NCBI RefSeq assembly: GCF_004027225.2
Contig: NC_044282.2
Coordinates: forward strand, 64,407,725-64,471,724
DNA length: 64,000 nt
DNA from: Strigops habroptila
Lineage: Eukaryota > Chordata > Aves > Psittaciformes > Psittacidae
Reading direction: 5' to 3'
Shown here: positions 12,241 through 24,200 of the stretch, piece by piece
How positions within the stretch are numbered: position 1 is the first letter of the stretch
Layout: each line of letters starts with the position of its first letter
Program-made: the position numbers and the translations under genes
The notes under the pieces: model-generated
Database searches by the model: none
The model's input: only the letters and a program-made list of their open reading frames with translations
Told to the model about the DNA's origin: nothing

Positions 12241-12626
12241 AGTCTGGAGAAGAGAAGGCTCCCAGGAGACCTTATAGCTGCCTTCCGGTACCTAAAGGGG
12301 GCCTGTAAGAAATGTAGAGAGGGACTTTTTACAAGGGCCTGTAGTGACAGGACAAGGGGGAATGGCTTTAAACTGGCAGAGGGGAGATTTAGAGTAGACA
12401 TTAGAAAGAAATTCTTCCCTGTGAGGGTGCTGAGGCACTGGCAGAGGTTGCCCAGAGAAGCTGTGGCTGCCCCATCCCTGGCAGTGTTCAAGGCCAGGTT
12501 GGACACAGGGGCTTGGAGCAACCTGCTCTAGTGGAAGGTGTCCCTGCCCGTGGCAGGGGGTTGGAACTAGATGAGCTTTAAGGTCCCTTCCAACCCAAAC
12601 AATTCTGTGATTCAATGATTCTGTGA
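12241..12626 (+). mobile_element. CR1 LINE 3' fragment, + strand
   Basis: This 5'-truncated non-LTR retrotransposon begins at the conserved CTGGAGAAGAGAAGGCTC motif and runs through the CR1 3' UTR to the AATTCTGTGATT octamer tail. It keeps an open frame over about 12235-12531 that encodes the last part of the CR1 ORF2 protein ([25 protein letters not shown] and [10 protein letters not shown] are the typical words). It is too short to be active and lies in the sense orientation within the SHLD1 intron. Its close likeness to the copies at 15671 and 19318 suggests a related subfamily. Confidence 0.93.
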
Positions 12627-15600
12627 AAATACTAAGTTCTTCTTAATACTCTAGTCTTCTCAAGAGGAAAAAAAAAGTGAGATTTTTCAAATCCTAATAA
12701 TTTTGTATAGAAGTTGTGATCCAGTGGGGCTGATGCTCAGTGGGCTTGAATTTATGCAGCTCCATGGAAGTCCTTGTCAGGCCCCTGGTTTGGGTGAGTT
12801 TGGCAGCGTTAGTTTTCCAAGCATCTCTATGTGGCCCAGTTGTGTTGAATTTTGAATGAATCTGCAAAGTGGAATTCATTCTACCTTACATAAAAGGAAT
12901 GCAGGGAAACCTCATGACACGCAAAATCAAGCACTCGGCACCACTGCGGCGCTGAAGGTCTGGCATCTTTTGTAAATTAATTTTTCAGAAATGTGTTACA
13001 TAAAGCATCCAAGCAAAAATAAATCCTGGAAGAGAAAAAGGCAGTGCTTTATTCTTTACAGCCTGAGGAAGAAAACTAATCCTATTTTAAGGAGAATTAG
13101 AGCATTATACTTAGATCAGTAAGGGGAAAAACTGAGACATGTGACTTGTCTTTTAGACTTCAGTGCTTCAGAGTCGCTATGTTTTCTGTGGAATTGAACA
13201 GTTTGTACTAAACCATTAATAATTAGAAATCAAGTCCAGATGAAATGCCTGAGTAACAGTCAAGGAGTTGCACTTACACTGAAGTTGTCTGATCGGATTC
13301 TAATGTTCTTGTGTATAAAGGAGAGCTTGGGAGTTTGCCTCTCGGAGGTGCTGTGGATCAACTGTGCAGCCCAACTCTGTGCTGTAGTCTGAGGTTTTGT
13401 GTAGGCTTGTTTGGAGTCATATCTTCTGTTCAGACTGAGTTTTCTTCCACCACCAACTCATATTTTTTTTCCCCAGAAAAAGGGAATTTGGTAGGTTTGC
13501 TCTTATGAAGCATATTTTCAGCTGTATCCACCAATCTAATTACCAAGCCTTGCAACATGGAAAGGAGCATAGTACATGTTCTGCATGTTACCCCCAAATC
13601 CCTAAAAAGTGCTGGTACAATACAGAACTTGGAATTTGTGCATTTGAAAGTGACTTTGAGAGACCATCACTGTTGTTTCCTTTCCTTCATCATTTTTAAT
13701 TGAGCATATAGGCTAACTAAACCCTTTCCAGCCTCTCTGTGCAGAGGCAGAAACAGAATGGGTTGATTTCCAGTTTGAGATGCTCCCACCGAACTTTTAA
13801 CAGTGAAGTGGTTTCTAAATTGTTCTAAATGTTCTAAGTTTCTAAATGTTTCTAAGTGGTTCTGAGTGCAGGACAGGGTAGTATTGAGAATGCCCAAAGT
13901 GGAGATTGCTTGAGTGGTAACGTGTCTTCAGCAGCAGGTAACAGGGATATTTAAAAGCAGTACAAACAGAACTGATCCCATCTCTGCAAGCCTTTAGCTT
14001 CCAGGATTTCTGGTTTAGGAACCGCAGATGGCTTATATATCAATGTTTCACTAGCTCCTGATGAATGATCCTTCCAGGAATTTAACTGCTTTTGGATCTC
14101 TATCTCTCTCAATGTGTGAGTGGGACTGTGGGGAAGCAATGGCTTTTGCATCTTTTTCTTCCTTTGATCCCCTGAATCTCCTGAGTTCCTGCAGGCTAAG
14201 AAACAGTGTATGATCACTGCTGTTACTTTATCCAAGCCATTTGTGGTCTTACAGACATCTTACAAATTCTCCCTGTTGTATTTTTCCAGGCTAAAGAAAC
14301 GGGTGTATTTTATACTTACATCAAAGAAAAGCCATCCCAAGACTTTAGGCAGCTTTAGGCTATCCTCCTGTGTGTCCCTTCTAGCTTGTCAATGATCTTT
14401 TAGAGATGTGGGGACAAGAAGCACACATAGTGCAACATCTGTGTCATGGCTCAAAGCAGTTTGTCTTTGCTTTTAGTTCTTTGGGCATTGTTTTGCTAGA
14501 TTTTTTTAAATTTTTCTCTGTTTTTCTCCCCAGTTTAGTTAGTACCTCTGTTGGAGGAAGGGAAGTGTTTCCTTGCTGGGCACTAAACTATGCCTGAGCT
14601 AGTACAGTGGTCTTGAAAAGGTACTTCAAAGATCTCTTACTACCTACTAATATAAGGCTGTGATTCCTACAGGTACATCAAAGTTGTGTTTTGCCTTTTT
14701 ACTGGTCTTTTTGTTCACTGCAGTCTGTTCACATGCTTTGTTCTCTTCTTTCTTTCCCTTATAATATTCCTTACTTTTGCGGTTTCGCTGCTTTGTCTCC
14801 TATTCTGTGCTAAATTGCAGTGGTGGTTTCTCCCCCACACATCACCATTGTCCTCATACAGCCACCTATCTGCTGTGGATTCTGGGTAATGTGGTTCTTT
14901 TTATCCCCAAAAGTATAGAGATCTTTCAGTAGATGGTCCTTGAAACAGTATTTACAATATTTACTCTGTCAGCCTGTAATTGAAGACTTGAAATCCTAAA
15001 TCCTCACACCCTGTGCTGTGGGCCGAGTCTTCAACATCATCCCTAAATCAACTGTTACTGCTGGACATTTATTCCAGGAAACTTCATGGTTTTTATTGGC
15101 TTTACTTCCAAAACCCTGCTGGCACAGTTTTCAGTAAGATGTTTGCTTTGCGTCTGCCTTTGATGTTTGCTGTGCTTCTAGTCCTTGTGTTTTCTGAGGT
15201 GGTTTTCCGGTCCTTTGTGGTTGTAAGGTTCAGGGGTTTGGCTTAGACTTGAAATAACAAAATGAAAATGTGAAGACAGTGTTTTAGTGATTTTAAAAGG
15301 TCAGACAGGCCTATGAGTCAGGTTCAGAATATAAATGTGATCCTACTTCAGTAGCCAGTGCAGGGATTTACTGAATATTGAGCAAGGAGGAGCGGAATCC
15401 CTGTAGCTGTAGAAGTGTCATTATAACAAACCATTATTGGTGTTCATTTCAGAAAGGAGGCTGCGCAACAGCTGTACCTGTTTTCAAGATGCCGTGTAGC
15501 CAATTTCATTATAACAAATGTGTTTGTAGCTTTTCTGAAAGCTCCATCTACTGGAGAGGACCAACTATGAATGCTTTACTTCGCACTGATGACAGCAGTA

Positions 15601-15670
15601 GATGATGGCTGTCGGCTGTAGAATATCATAAAGCTCTAAAACGTGCACACATGGCATAAGGAAACAATAT
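12627..15670 (+). other. SHLD1: SHLD1 intron between CR1 copies
   Basis: Apart from the small TTCTAA array at 13811-13865, I see only unique sequence. There are T-rich runs around 14680-14780 and no exon-like or RNA-like signal. Confidence 0.5.
13811..13865 (+). repeat. Degenerate tandem array of TTCTAA words
   Basis: Roughly five imperfect copies of a 10-11 bp unit (GTTTCTAAAT and variants) follow one another. This is a short local minisatellite with no associated gene. Confidence 0.75.
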
Positions 15671-16264
15671 ATCATAGAATCACGCAGTGGTTTGGGTTGG
15701 AAGGGACCTTAAAGCTCATCCAGTTCCAACCCCTTGCCATGGGCAGGAACATCTTCCACTAGATGAGGTTGCATCAAGCCCTGTCCTACCTGGCCTCGAA
15801 CACTGCCAGGGATGGGGCAGCCACAGCTTCTCTGGGCAACCTCTGCCAGTGCCTCACCACCCTTACAGGGAAGAATTTCTTCCTAATATCTAATCTAATT
15901 CTCCCCTCTGTCAGTTTAAAGCCATTCCTCTTCATCCTGTCACTACATGCTTTGTGAAAAATCCCTCTCCAGCTTTGTTGTAGGCCCCCTTTAGGCACTG
16001 GAAGCTGCTATAAGGTCTCCTTGGAGCCTTCTCTTCTCCAGGCTGAACAATACCAACTCGCTCAGCCTGTCTTCATAGGGAGGTGCTCCAGCCTTCTGAT
16101 CATCTTCGTGGCCTCCCCTGGATTTGCTCAAGCAGGTCCACATCCCTATTGTGTTGTTGCCCCCAGAGCTGGATGCAGGACTGCAGGGGTGGTCTCGTGA
16201 GAGCGGAGTAGAGGGGAAGAATCACTTCCCTTAACCTGCTGGACACATTGCTTTTGATGCATCC
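15671..16264 (-). mobile_element. CR1 LINE 3' fragment, - strand
   Basis: Read on the + strand it starts with ATCATAGAATCACGCAGTGG (the inverted 3' tail) and continues through the CR1 3' UTR and the C-terminal ORF2 region. It ends around GATGCATCC after the segment containing GAGAGCGGAGTAGAGG. It is about 590 bp, one of the two longest copies here, with several small indels that break the frame. The minus-strand frame at about 15786-15998 carries typical CR1 words such as [13 protein letters not shown]. Confidence 0.93.
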
Positions 16265-19200
16265 TTTTGATGTCTATTTTAGATGTCATTAATCTTTTAC
16301 CAGTTGTCTGGTGCGAGAGGGGCCTAGTTGATTTGGCAATAACAGTCACGCTATCAGCGCACATCAGTGCCAGACAGTGAGAGCTGTAATAGGTATGTTA
16401 GAGCTGTGTCTGCCCGCCAGTGTAACTGGGGTCTTTTAATCTTGCCTTGCCCTGCAGCTGTGGTGTAAGAGTCCCTGTGGGACATTTCTTCCTTATCTTT
16501 ATCTAAACTGACATTCCAGCTTGGGCTTTTACTTCTTTCATCATGGCTATCAGTGTTTGCCGTTGCTGTGACCTAATCTAATTCAGACTGCAGTAATGAC
16601 ATTATGGCTATTGTTCCTAAGGTGACTGCAAGACAATTTGGTACACACTTATGCCAATGCTGTTTTATTTTACCAGGCCAGTTAATGAGTGTTAGCTATT
16701 TAAAAAAGAAGGAATTAAACCCTGTAAATAAATGACAGAGAGCAAGACTGTTAAGTTCTTTATTTTCCATCCTCTGAAGTGCAGATGTGGACTTCTTTGA
16801 AATGGAAAATTGTAGATTAAGAACAGAAACCATTTAAGTATGTGTTTTACAGGGGAATGATACACAAGTTTAGAGTCTATAAAACCTGTGCCTTTCAGCC
16901 ATCATTTGTAACCACCACAATGCCATTAAATATTATGGGGACAAATAAGAATTTCCAAGGAAGTACAAGACGACCTACCAAGAATTCTTACTGACTGAGA
17001 TACAGGCTGATAGCAGGTCGGGATGAGGGTGTCTGCATAGCTAGATGCTGCTGGCTCCCTAAAACTGCAACATACAGTGCAAGCATGGCTGAAAAGCTGA
17101 TCCTTGCTTTGGGATCCCCCTTAATGGGTGCTTCCCTGGGCCTTCACTCTTTGGTAAATAGGTTTTTATCACATATGTAGTGCAAAATTTCTTCTGTGTT
17201 TGCAGCTTTCCTTTGTAGTCCTACTCAGCTTTTTCAAAAAGTTAGCTCTGTTCCTCACCCCCTGTAGTCATCAATAAAGGTGGATCTGTCCTGGAGCCAG
17301 CTGGATGCCGGATGTTGGCAGTCAACTGATGCTGCTGAAGGGAGCAGAGTGTTTACTGAAGTTAATAGTCCCCTGCAAAACAAAGATCTACTCGGGATGG
17401 CTTCCTTCACTGCACAGTGCTCCCATCTGAAACAAATTTGTCTGTAAATTGTCTTTAGGTGGACTCCCACATCTTCAAGGAGAGGCTGTGTGAACAGGTC
17501 TGTGTGGAATCTGGTATGTCTCTGGGCAGCAGCATGGAAGCCACAGCCTAAGATGATATTTCATCATTCCTTGTCCAGTCCTTCAACAGCTGACTCCCAA
17601 ATGCACTAATGCCCATGATACCAGTTTCATGTGTTCTTCCATGCTTCTGTGTATGGCTGCAAGGAATTTACTGCATGCCCCAGAACAGTGGAGTCTGGCC
17701 TGACACGAGGATCTTTGATTCTATGACATGAGCCTTTGGCTTGTCACAGGTAGGGAGATAGGGGTTAGAGATTCTTATTTTCCTGTGACAGTTACTTTAG
17801 TGCAAAGCTGTAGTAGAAATTCTTCAAGTTCCATTAGATTTTCACAAAAGAGATAAATGCCTCAGTTTGGCTCTTCGGCTCAGTCCTGCCCAGGGACTGT
17901 TTTTACCACCTGCTTCCCACTGAGATGCTGGCTTTGAGCAAGCAGCAGGAGCCATTTCTTTCACACGATTGGAATTGAAAGCGCAGGCTGCTCTTGCAGA
18001 GATCTTCATCTGCTTTGTTGCCTGAACTACGTTACCTTCAGCAATACTGTGGTTCTGTGCAGGGATGTCGAAGGATACAGGTTGAATTGAAGTGCAGGAT
18101 TCAGGAAAGGGAAAGAGGAAATTAAACTGTGTTTGAAGTTGAGGGAGAGGCTAGGAATCCTGTGCAAAATGGGTTTTGTTGTTTCATTTCTAGCTAATAG
18201 GTTTTGATTAATTTTGTTGTTATTTCAAAGCTGAGGAGCTCTAGGAACAATTGCTGATGTAATTGTGGGGCTGGAAGGGTTCAGGAAGACAGCAGTGGCA
18301 GTGATGGAGAGAATATTTTACAAGTGAATGGGAGCTGAGCGGTGTTCCCTCTTTCCCCATCACCTTGGGTTACCATTTAAACTGCAGTACATTTCCTCTT
18401 CTTCAGACAAGTTACTTTTTTTTTTAATGCTGAATTCCTAGATAACCTTCCATAGCTGTACTTGTCCCATTTTCAGTTGTGTTTTTAAGGAAGAGAAGCA
18501 ATTTCAATGAAATTCTAGTTTTCACTAGCAGCTGGGGAGGAGAAGATACAAAGCAGTCATGAGGCCCGTAAGCCAGGGTGTGCGTTTTTATAACCAAATG
18601 CTATAATCATCCAGTAATAGCACCTGTGAAACATGCTGGTGTGGGCATGAATGTTTCCAGTCACTTTGGAGGGCAAGAACTGTTGTACAGCTGAAACATC
18701 TTCACAAAATACTGTGTTCTTTCTTGCAGAAAAATTGAAAATACATGCCATGACTCCTGAAGTAATTGAAATAACTGGGCAGGCTGTACAGGAGTGTGAC
18801 TATTCCTGTTACCTGGACACTTATTCATGGCATTTTTTCATCAATGTTAGATTCTGTTTTACGAGGCTCTCAAGATGTTGGCTCTGTTCTTGTATAATAC
18901 AGCTGCTCTTGGCAGCTTGGTATTATGGTCTTATTATAGTAGTGCAGATAGTGCAAAAATGACCCCAGATGTATATATCTGTGTTGAGCAAGTGGCAAAC
19001 ATGCAATGCCTGTGATAACCTTATTATGTAAAAGCAGCATTACCCTTCCCTGTTCTCTGCAGACTGCCTTGGTGTCTCAGCTTGTCAGCTGCATCACTTA
19101 TATGTGGGTGTAAAGATCTCTGGCTTAAAAACCTCAGTTTAATTCATGAAAGATGTCTGGCTAGGACAGAACCATGAAAAAGGGACACATTGGCTTGGAA

Positions 19201-19317
19201 AGCCATTCTGAGGCCCTCCTGTTCCAGTCTGCCAGGGTATTTCTTTGATAGCATGGTGCTGCGTGGGTCACCCAGGTTAGCATGGGCAATTGGGGAAGCA
19301 GTATAGCTGCATTGGCG
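16265..19317 (+). other. SHLD1: SHLD1 intron, unique sequence
   Basis: No exon, repeat family or RNA gene was recognised. The segment at 18916-18955 is a copy of a 40-bp word seen again at 20261-20301 (listed separately). Confidence 0.5.
18916..18955 (+). repeat. Copy 1 of a duplicated ~40-bp word
   Basis: This segment, beginning CTTGGTATTATGGTCTTATT and ending AGATAGTGCA, matches 20261-20301 with about two substitutions and one inserted T. The flanks do not align by eye, so it is a short dispersed duplication or a fragment of an unrecognised repeat. Confidence 0.8.
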
Positions 19318-19665
19318 TTATAGCAGTCTTCCAGTACCTAAAAGGGGGCCTACAAGGAATCTAGAGAGGGACTTATTACAAGGGCCTGTAGGGACAGGAC
19401 AAGGGGGAATGGCTTTAAGTTGACAGAGGGTAGATTTAGATTAGACATTAGGAAGAAGTTCGTCCTTGTGAGGGTGCTGAGACACTGGCACAGCTTGCCC
19501 AGAGAAGCTGTGGCTGCCCCATCCCTGGCAGTGTTCAAGGCCAGGTTGGACACAGGGGCTTGGAGCAACCTGCTCTAGTGGAAGGTGTCCCTGTCCATAG
19601 CAGGGGGTTGGAACTGGATGAGCTTTACTGTCCCTTCCAACCCAAACCATTCCGTGATTCTGTGA
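19318..19665 (+). mobile_element. CR1 LINE 3' fragment, + strand
   Basis: This copy begins at a TATAGCAGTCTTCCAGTACC segment internal to the CR1 3' region and ends with an ATTCCGTGATTCTGTG tail. It is 5'-truncated further in than the 12241 copy. It shares the GGAATGGCTTTAA and CCATCCCTGGCAGTG stretches with the other young copies in the window. It carries no intact frame of useful length. Confidence 0.93.
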
Positions 19666-20260
19666 CCCTCAGAGACCTAAATTCTCAGTATGAAGGTCGG
19701 CTGCTTTTGGGCATCTTTTACGTCAGTGATAATTTATGCACAGCCTGACTTCTCCATTTCACCAGGAGGCTTTCACTGCACATCTCTCTCTATTATTCAA
19801 ACCTTTTCTCAGACATATAGTGTGACTGTGTGCTAGAAAAATGTTTATTGCACCCAAAGGGCTCTGCACTGACAGTTGTCCTTGACGTGCAGCAAGAGAA
19901 AACAAGATACATCTGCCCTGATTGCCATGGTCTCTCATTGCTTCTGAATTTATTCCCTGACTTTGAAGCTTCTTTAGGTACTGCTGTGAATTGGCAACAG
20001 AGAAACAGATCTTGGGGAACCCTCTGTGGCTGGTGGCAGGGAGGAGAAAAAAGGGATGCCGGTGCTGTTGAAATTAGGAGCTGTATTCCTTGCTGTGCTC
20101 TCAAGGCTCTGATGTAACTTGTTCCTACCCAATTCTGCCATGGCAAATTTGGAGTAAAAGAGCTGAGCAGGAGGCTGTGGGCAGGAATGTCTTAGTTTCC
20201 TGTGTGTGAATAGAGCTTAATGGGTCCAGTGCCTGGAGTGTTGCAGGGGATGCTCCATAT

Positions 20261-20301
20261 CTTGGTATTACGGTCTTATTTATAGTAGTGCAGATACTGC
20301 A
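20261..20301 (+). repeat. Copy 2 of a duplicated ~40-bp word
   Basis: This is the second copy of the word at 18916-18955, about 1.35 kb downstream and in the same orientation. It has C for T at one position, an extra T in the central T run, and C for G near the end. Confidence 0.8.
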
Positions 20302-21204
20302 CTGTATGATGAGGTAGGACATAGCACTAGTGCCTGGAAAACCATTACCATCTTCTCACTGGAGGTCTCTACTCTCTGCAGTGATGTCGCCTGGCTTAAT
20401 CCCAGAATTGTGGAGATCATTGTGAACTTTATTCCTTGTTTTGTCCGAAGTTATTTAGTCTCAGCCTTTGCATTCACGTGCTGCTCTCAATGTATCCTTA
20501 CTTCCCCTCTATTACATCTGGCCTGTACCACACCGCATGGGTTGAGTCCAGATCAAATATTCCTAAAAACTCCCAGCTCAGGCACCTATCAAAAAAATAA
20601 ATGATGTAAGTGGGAGATCTGGCACTGGCTTTAAACTAATTCTGTGTGTCTTAATTTGGACCTCAGGTTTTTTTGCCTGTTTCTCTGTTTTACTTTGCTG
20701 AGCTCATTCGTGTGCAGCTGATGAGGCTGCAGCATAAAAGCACAAAAAAGAGTGACTCATAAGCCTTTAGCAGCAGACTGTGAGTATAAAATATAGCACA
20801 CTTTCATCATCCACAATATTTTTTTAAACAAAACAACATAGGCCAGTGATTCAGCATCAGTGTGGGTTATAGTACATGAGGTTTTATCCTGGAGCCCTCC
20901 TGCGTCTGATTTCTTCCATCATTTCATGAGTTTAACAACTCCCCAGCCCACTCCCTTCCTTCTTGGTATTGTATGTCATAGATTTCATAGTAGCTGAGCC
21001 CCTTAGCATGCACATTTATGTTCCTATAAAATCTCCTCCACAGACAATGGAATGCTGTCAGGCTGAGCAGTGCTTCTGTGTTTACAGCGGGCCTCCACGC
21101 TAAGGGTATACGAATGGGGGCTTTGGTACTTGACAGTGGTCCATTTTGTATGTGTACTTCTATCTCAAAGATCATGCAAAACTTGCTTGCCTTTTTTTTT
21201 TCTT

Positions 21205-21223
21205 AAAAAAAAAAAAAAAAAAA
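21205..21223 (+). repeat. Poly-A run of 19, next to a poly-T run
   Basis: A T10 run at 21192-21201 is followed by CTT and A19. The T-then-A arrangement is self-complementary and may be length-unstable. I see no transposable element body next to it. Confidence 0.9.
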
Positions 21224-24200
21224 GGTTAAATCCAGAAAATAATTGTAATCTAGGGAGGAATCTAAATGTTGGTTCTGTTGCATGTGTTGGAAGATGAGGA
21301 AAAGGAGAAGTATAGTATAGCATCAACATCAAGCGCTTTTTACACAGCAGGTACTTAGATTATAAAACTTGGTGCTACAGAACATTATTGAGGCTCAGAG
21401 CTTAGCAGTATTAAGGAAGGGGATTATACAGTTTGTGTAATAAGAACAAGCTAAGTCAATAGTTCTTGCTGACACAAATGTTGCTGAGACACTGGATACA
21501 TAGGGTGCTGTTTCAAGGCTTGTACTAATCGCTGCCTTATTTCAAGTGTCGGATCATACCTACATATCCTCATTACCACATTTCCCTATTGTCACGTATA
21601 ACAGACCACAAGTGGAGGGGACATACTAGACTAGATGTACTTCTGATCTGATCCTGCTTGACACCTCTTTCTTTTCCCCTTTAGAAAAGAGATAGTCCCA
21701 TTCTGCAGATGGCAAAGCTGATACCAGTGCTTTACTGCATTGCCTTCAACTCTTGCCTTCAATAGTCTGTACCTCTTAAGTACTGTTACTTGAAAATAAA
21801 TTCTTGGATAACCTTCCCAAAAGCAGAAGCAGGAGGGGGATGTTGGAGTAGAGAAGCAGGCAATGCAGAGTTGGAGGAAGGGACAGACTTTCCTTTGATC
21901 CACAGCTTAGCTTGATTTTGTGCATGTGTAGATTTTGCAGTGGTATTTTACTTCATTAATGGATAACTCACAGATAGCATGCATCAAAATATGGTAACTT
22001 GTACAGGCCTAAGGAATACTTACCCTTAATATGCTGACCTGGTGCCTAGCCCCAAGTTCTTCTGTACTGTTCATAATACAAATTTATTCTGAATTTAATG
22101 ATTTAAGCAGTTATGATCTATAAAGATTGCAGAGAAATATATCGTCTGTGCTCCTGGTCATGCATGGTGCAGCTCAAGAGGGATCTGTTTCGTGATATCT
22201 TATAATTCAGTAGCAATTTTTTAAAGGCCTGAACTTTCTACTGAAGTGCTGAATTGAAGCAAAACCTGATTTACAGAGCTACCATCTGCAGTCCCGGTGG
22301 AATTTAACATTGCTCTACATTGCTGCTTCGCTGGATTCCTAATGAGGTTATTCCTAGGTTAATTTTTCTCCCGATGCAGTTTTAATTAAAATAGAGTAAA
22401 GGCAACAGAAGATGCAAAATAAAATAAGTTAAGAAAATCCATTCCATGCTGCATCAGTGCTTTGTGGTAGGATGTTTGTTATTGCTGCTAATTACTATTT
22501 TATATGAGGCACTTGTCTAATAGTGTGTGTGTGAATCATCTGCAGTGCCTGTGGCAGCATTCCAGAAGTGAAGTTAGCTCCAGTATCTGAGTCACTGAGT
22601 TTGCACCAGTGGCAGCATTCCCACGTTAGGTTGAATGTGAGGAAATACTAGTGTTCTTCAGCCCAGCAGTCTTGGGATATAAAGGGAAATATTTTTGCTT
22701 TGTTAAGAAATCACATATTGCTATTAGCTTTCAACAACCTGCTGATAGTTACTGAAGACAGTGACATATTCCTGATGAGGATCTAGCTCTGAAGTTTTTT
22801 TTCTCTTGAGAGTAAGAAGAGGAATCATTCTTTTGCAGAGCAGAGAAGCAAAAATTAGGTTGAAAGTTGGATCTGATATTCAGAATGCAAGCATGTGCTG
22901 TTTCTAAATGCCAGTGTCTAACTGTGTGTGTGTTGAAGTGTTGCAGTCTATGTTTTCTGGGATCATAGAAATCGTTTCCCCATTCTCAATGCTCCTGTTA
23001 AGAAAACAAACAGCAAACCAATCTAACCATTTCTTAAGAGGAAGATGATTTCAGCAGGAAATCCTCCTGAAGGGATCTGGCAGGAGGCTCTCCTCCCAGT
23101 TCACCTTTTCTCAGGTGTGCACTAAAACCAGAATTTGCCTCTCCAAACTGGTACTAAATGAATTCGTACTGGCCAAACTTAGCCAAATTTTCTTTGCAGC
23201 TGAGCCATGGGAAGGAATGTGTTATTACAGAGCTGTACTGCTGCAGCTAGGGGCAAATTTGGCCTCCTTGCCTCAGGATCCTGCTCATCTCAATTCCTGT
23301 GGCATCTTGGAGTAGATGTTAATAAGACCAGAGTGATCCCAAAACAGTGGGGTGGCCAAATTTGAGAGAAGATGGGAAGCTTAGCTTGCTTCATTAGCCT
23401 CAGTGAAGGGGTTTACTCTGAATCTTCTACTCTGAAAGTTTTGAAGCCCTGCCAGGCAATAGCTGGCCCTCCCTTTCTCCTCACTTCTCAAACAGACCTC
23501 CATAGCTTTTCTCAGCCAACAAGTTATTGGCTTGTTGCCGGAATCTGGTTCGTTCCCTTGATTATTGCATGGGAAAGTAATTGGACTTCACTGCTGTTTT
23601 GGAATCTGATAATGTGTGTGGGGTTTTTCTTCTGCAAAACACCATTTACTGCCAATTTGAAATCAGTTGTTTCTGCTCCTTTCTGAACCAATGTGTTCTG
23701 TGGATTTTACTTCTCTTCTGGACACCATCCTATCTCTAATTGTTCTTGCTTTAGTGACCAGTGAATCAGCAACAGAGGTAGCCTGTTGCTTGAAATTTAG
23801 GTGGAGAGTTTGGGTATGTATCTGAATGCTCCTGTGCCTTGGCTTCGATACTGCATTTCCACCTGTGATGAAAGAAGGGAGCAAGCAATGAAGCAGAAGC
23901 AGGCCCATCTTCTTAAGGGATGTAGGGACCAGGCAAAGACTTGAGCTTTGGGTGAACACTTACAGGCACCCCACTGCTCTGCTTGCACAGCTTACTGCCA
24001 CATACAGTACCTGCCAGGCTTTCCTCTCTGCACCTTTCCTGCCTGCTCAAGGAGAAGTATTGCTGTGAGAATGAACACTGTAGGGACTATAAAGTGCATG
24101 TTGTTGGGAATATGAATGTATTGACTATCAACTCAATATTCTAGATGCTCATCTGCCAGGAACACTTTACTTGGAGTAGAGTTATTATGGACTAATGCGC

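Noticed and set aside
12235-12531. 98-codon frame that looks like a conserved protein
   Set aside because: It is the C-terminal end of the CR1 LINE ORF2 protein in a truncated copy, not a host gene.
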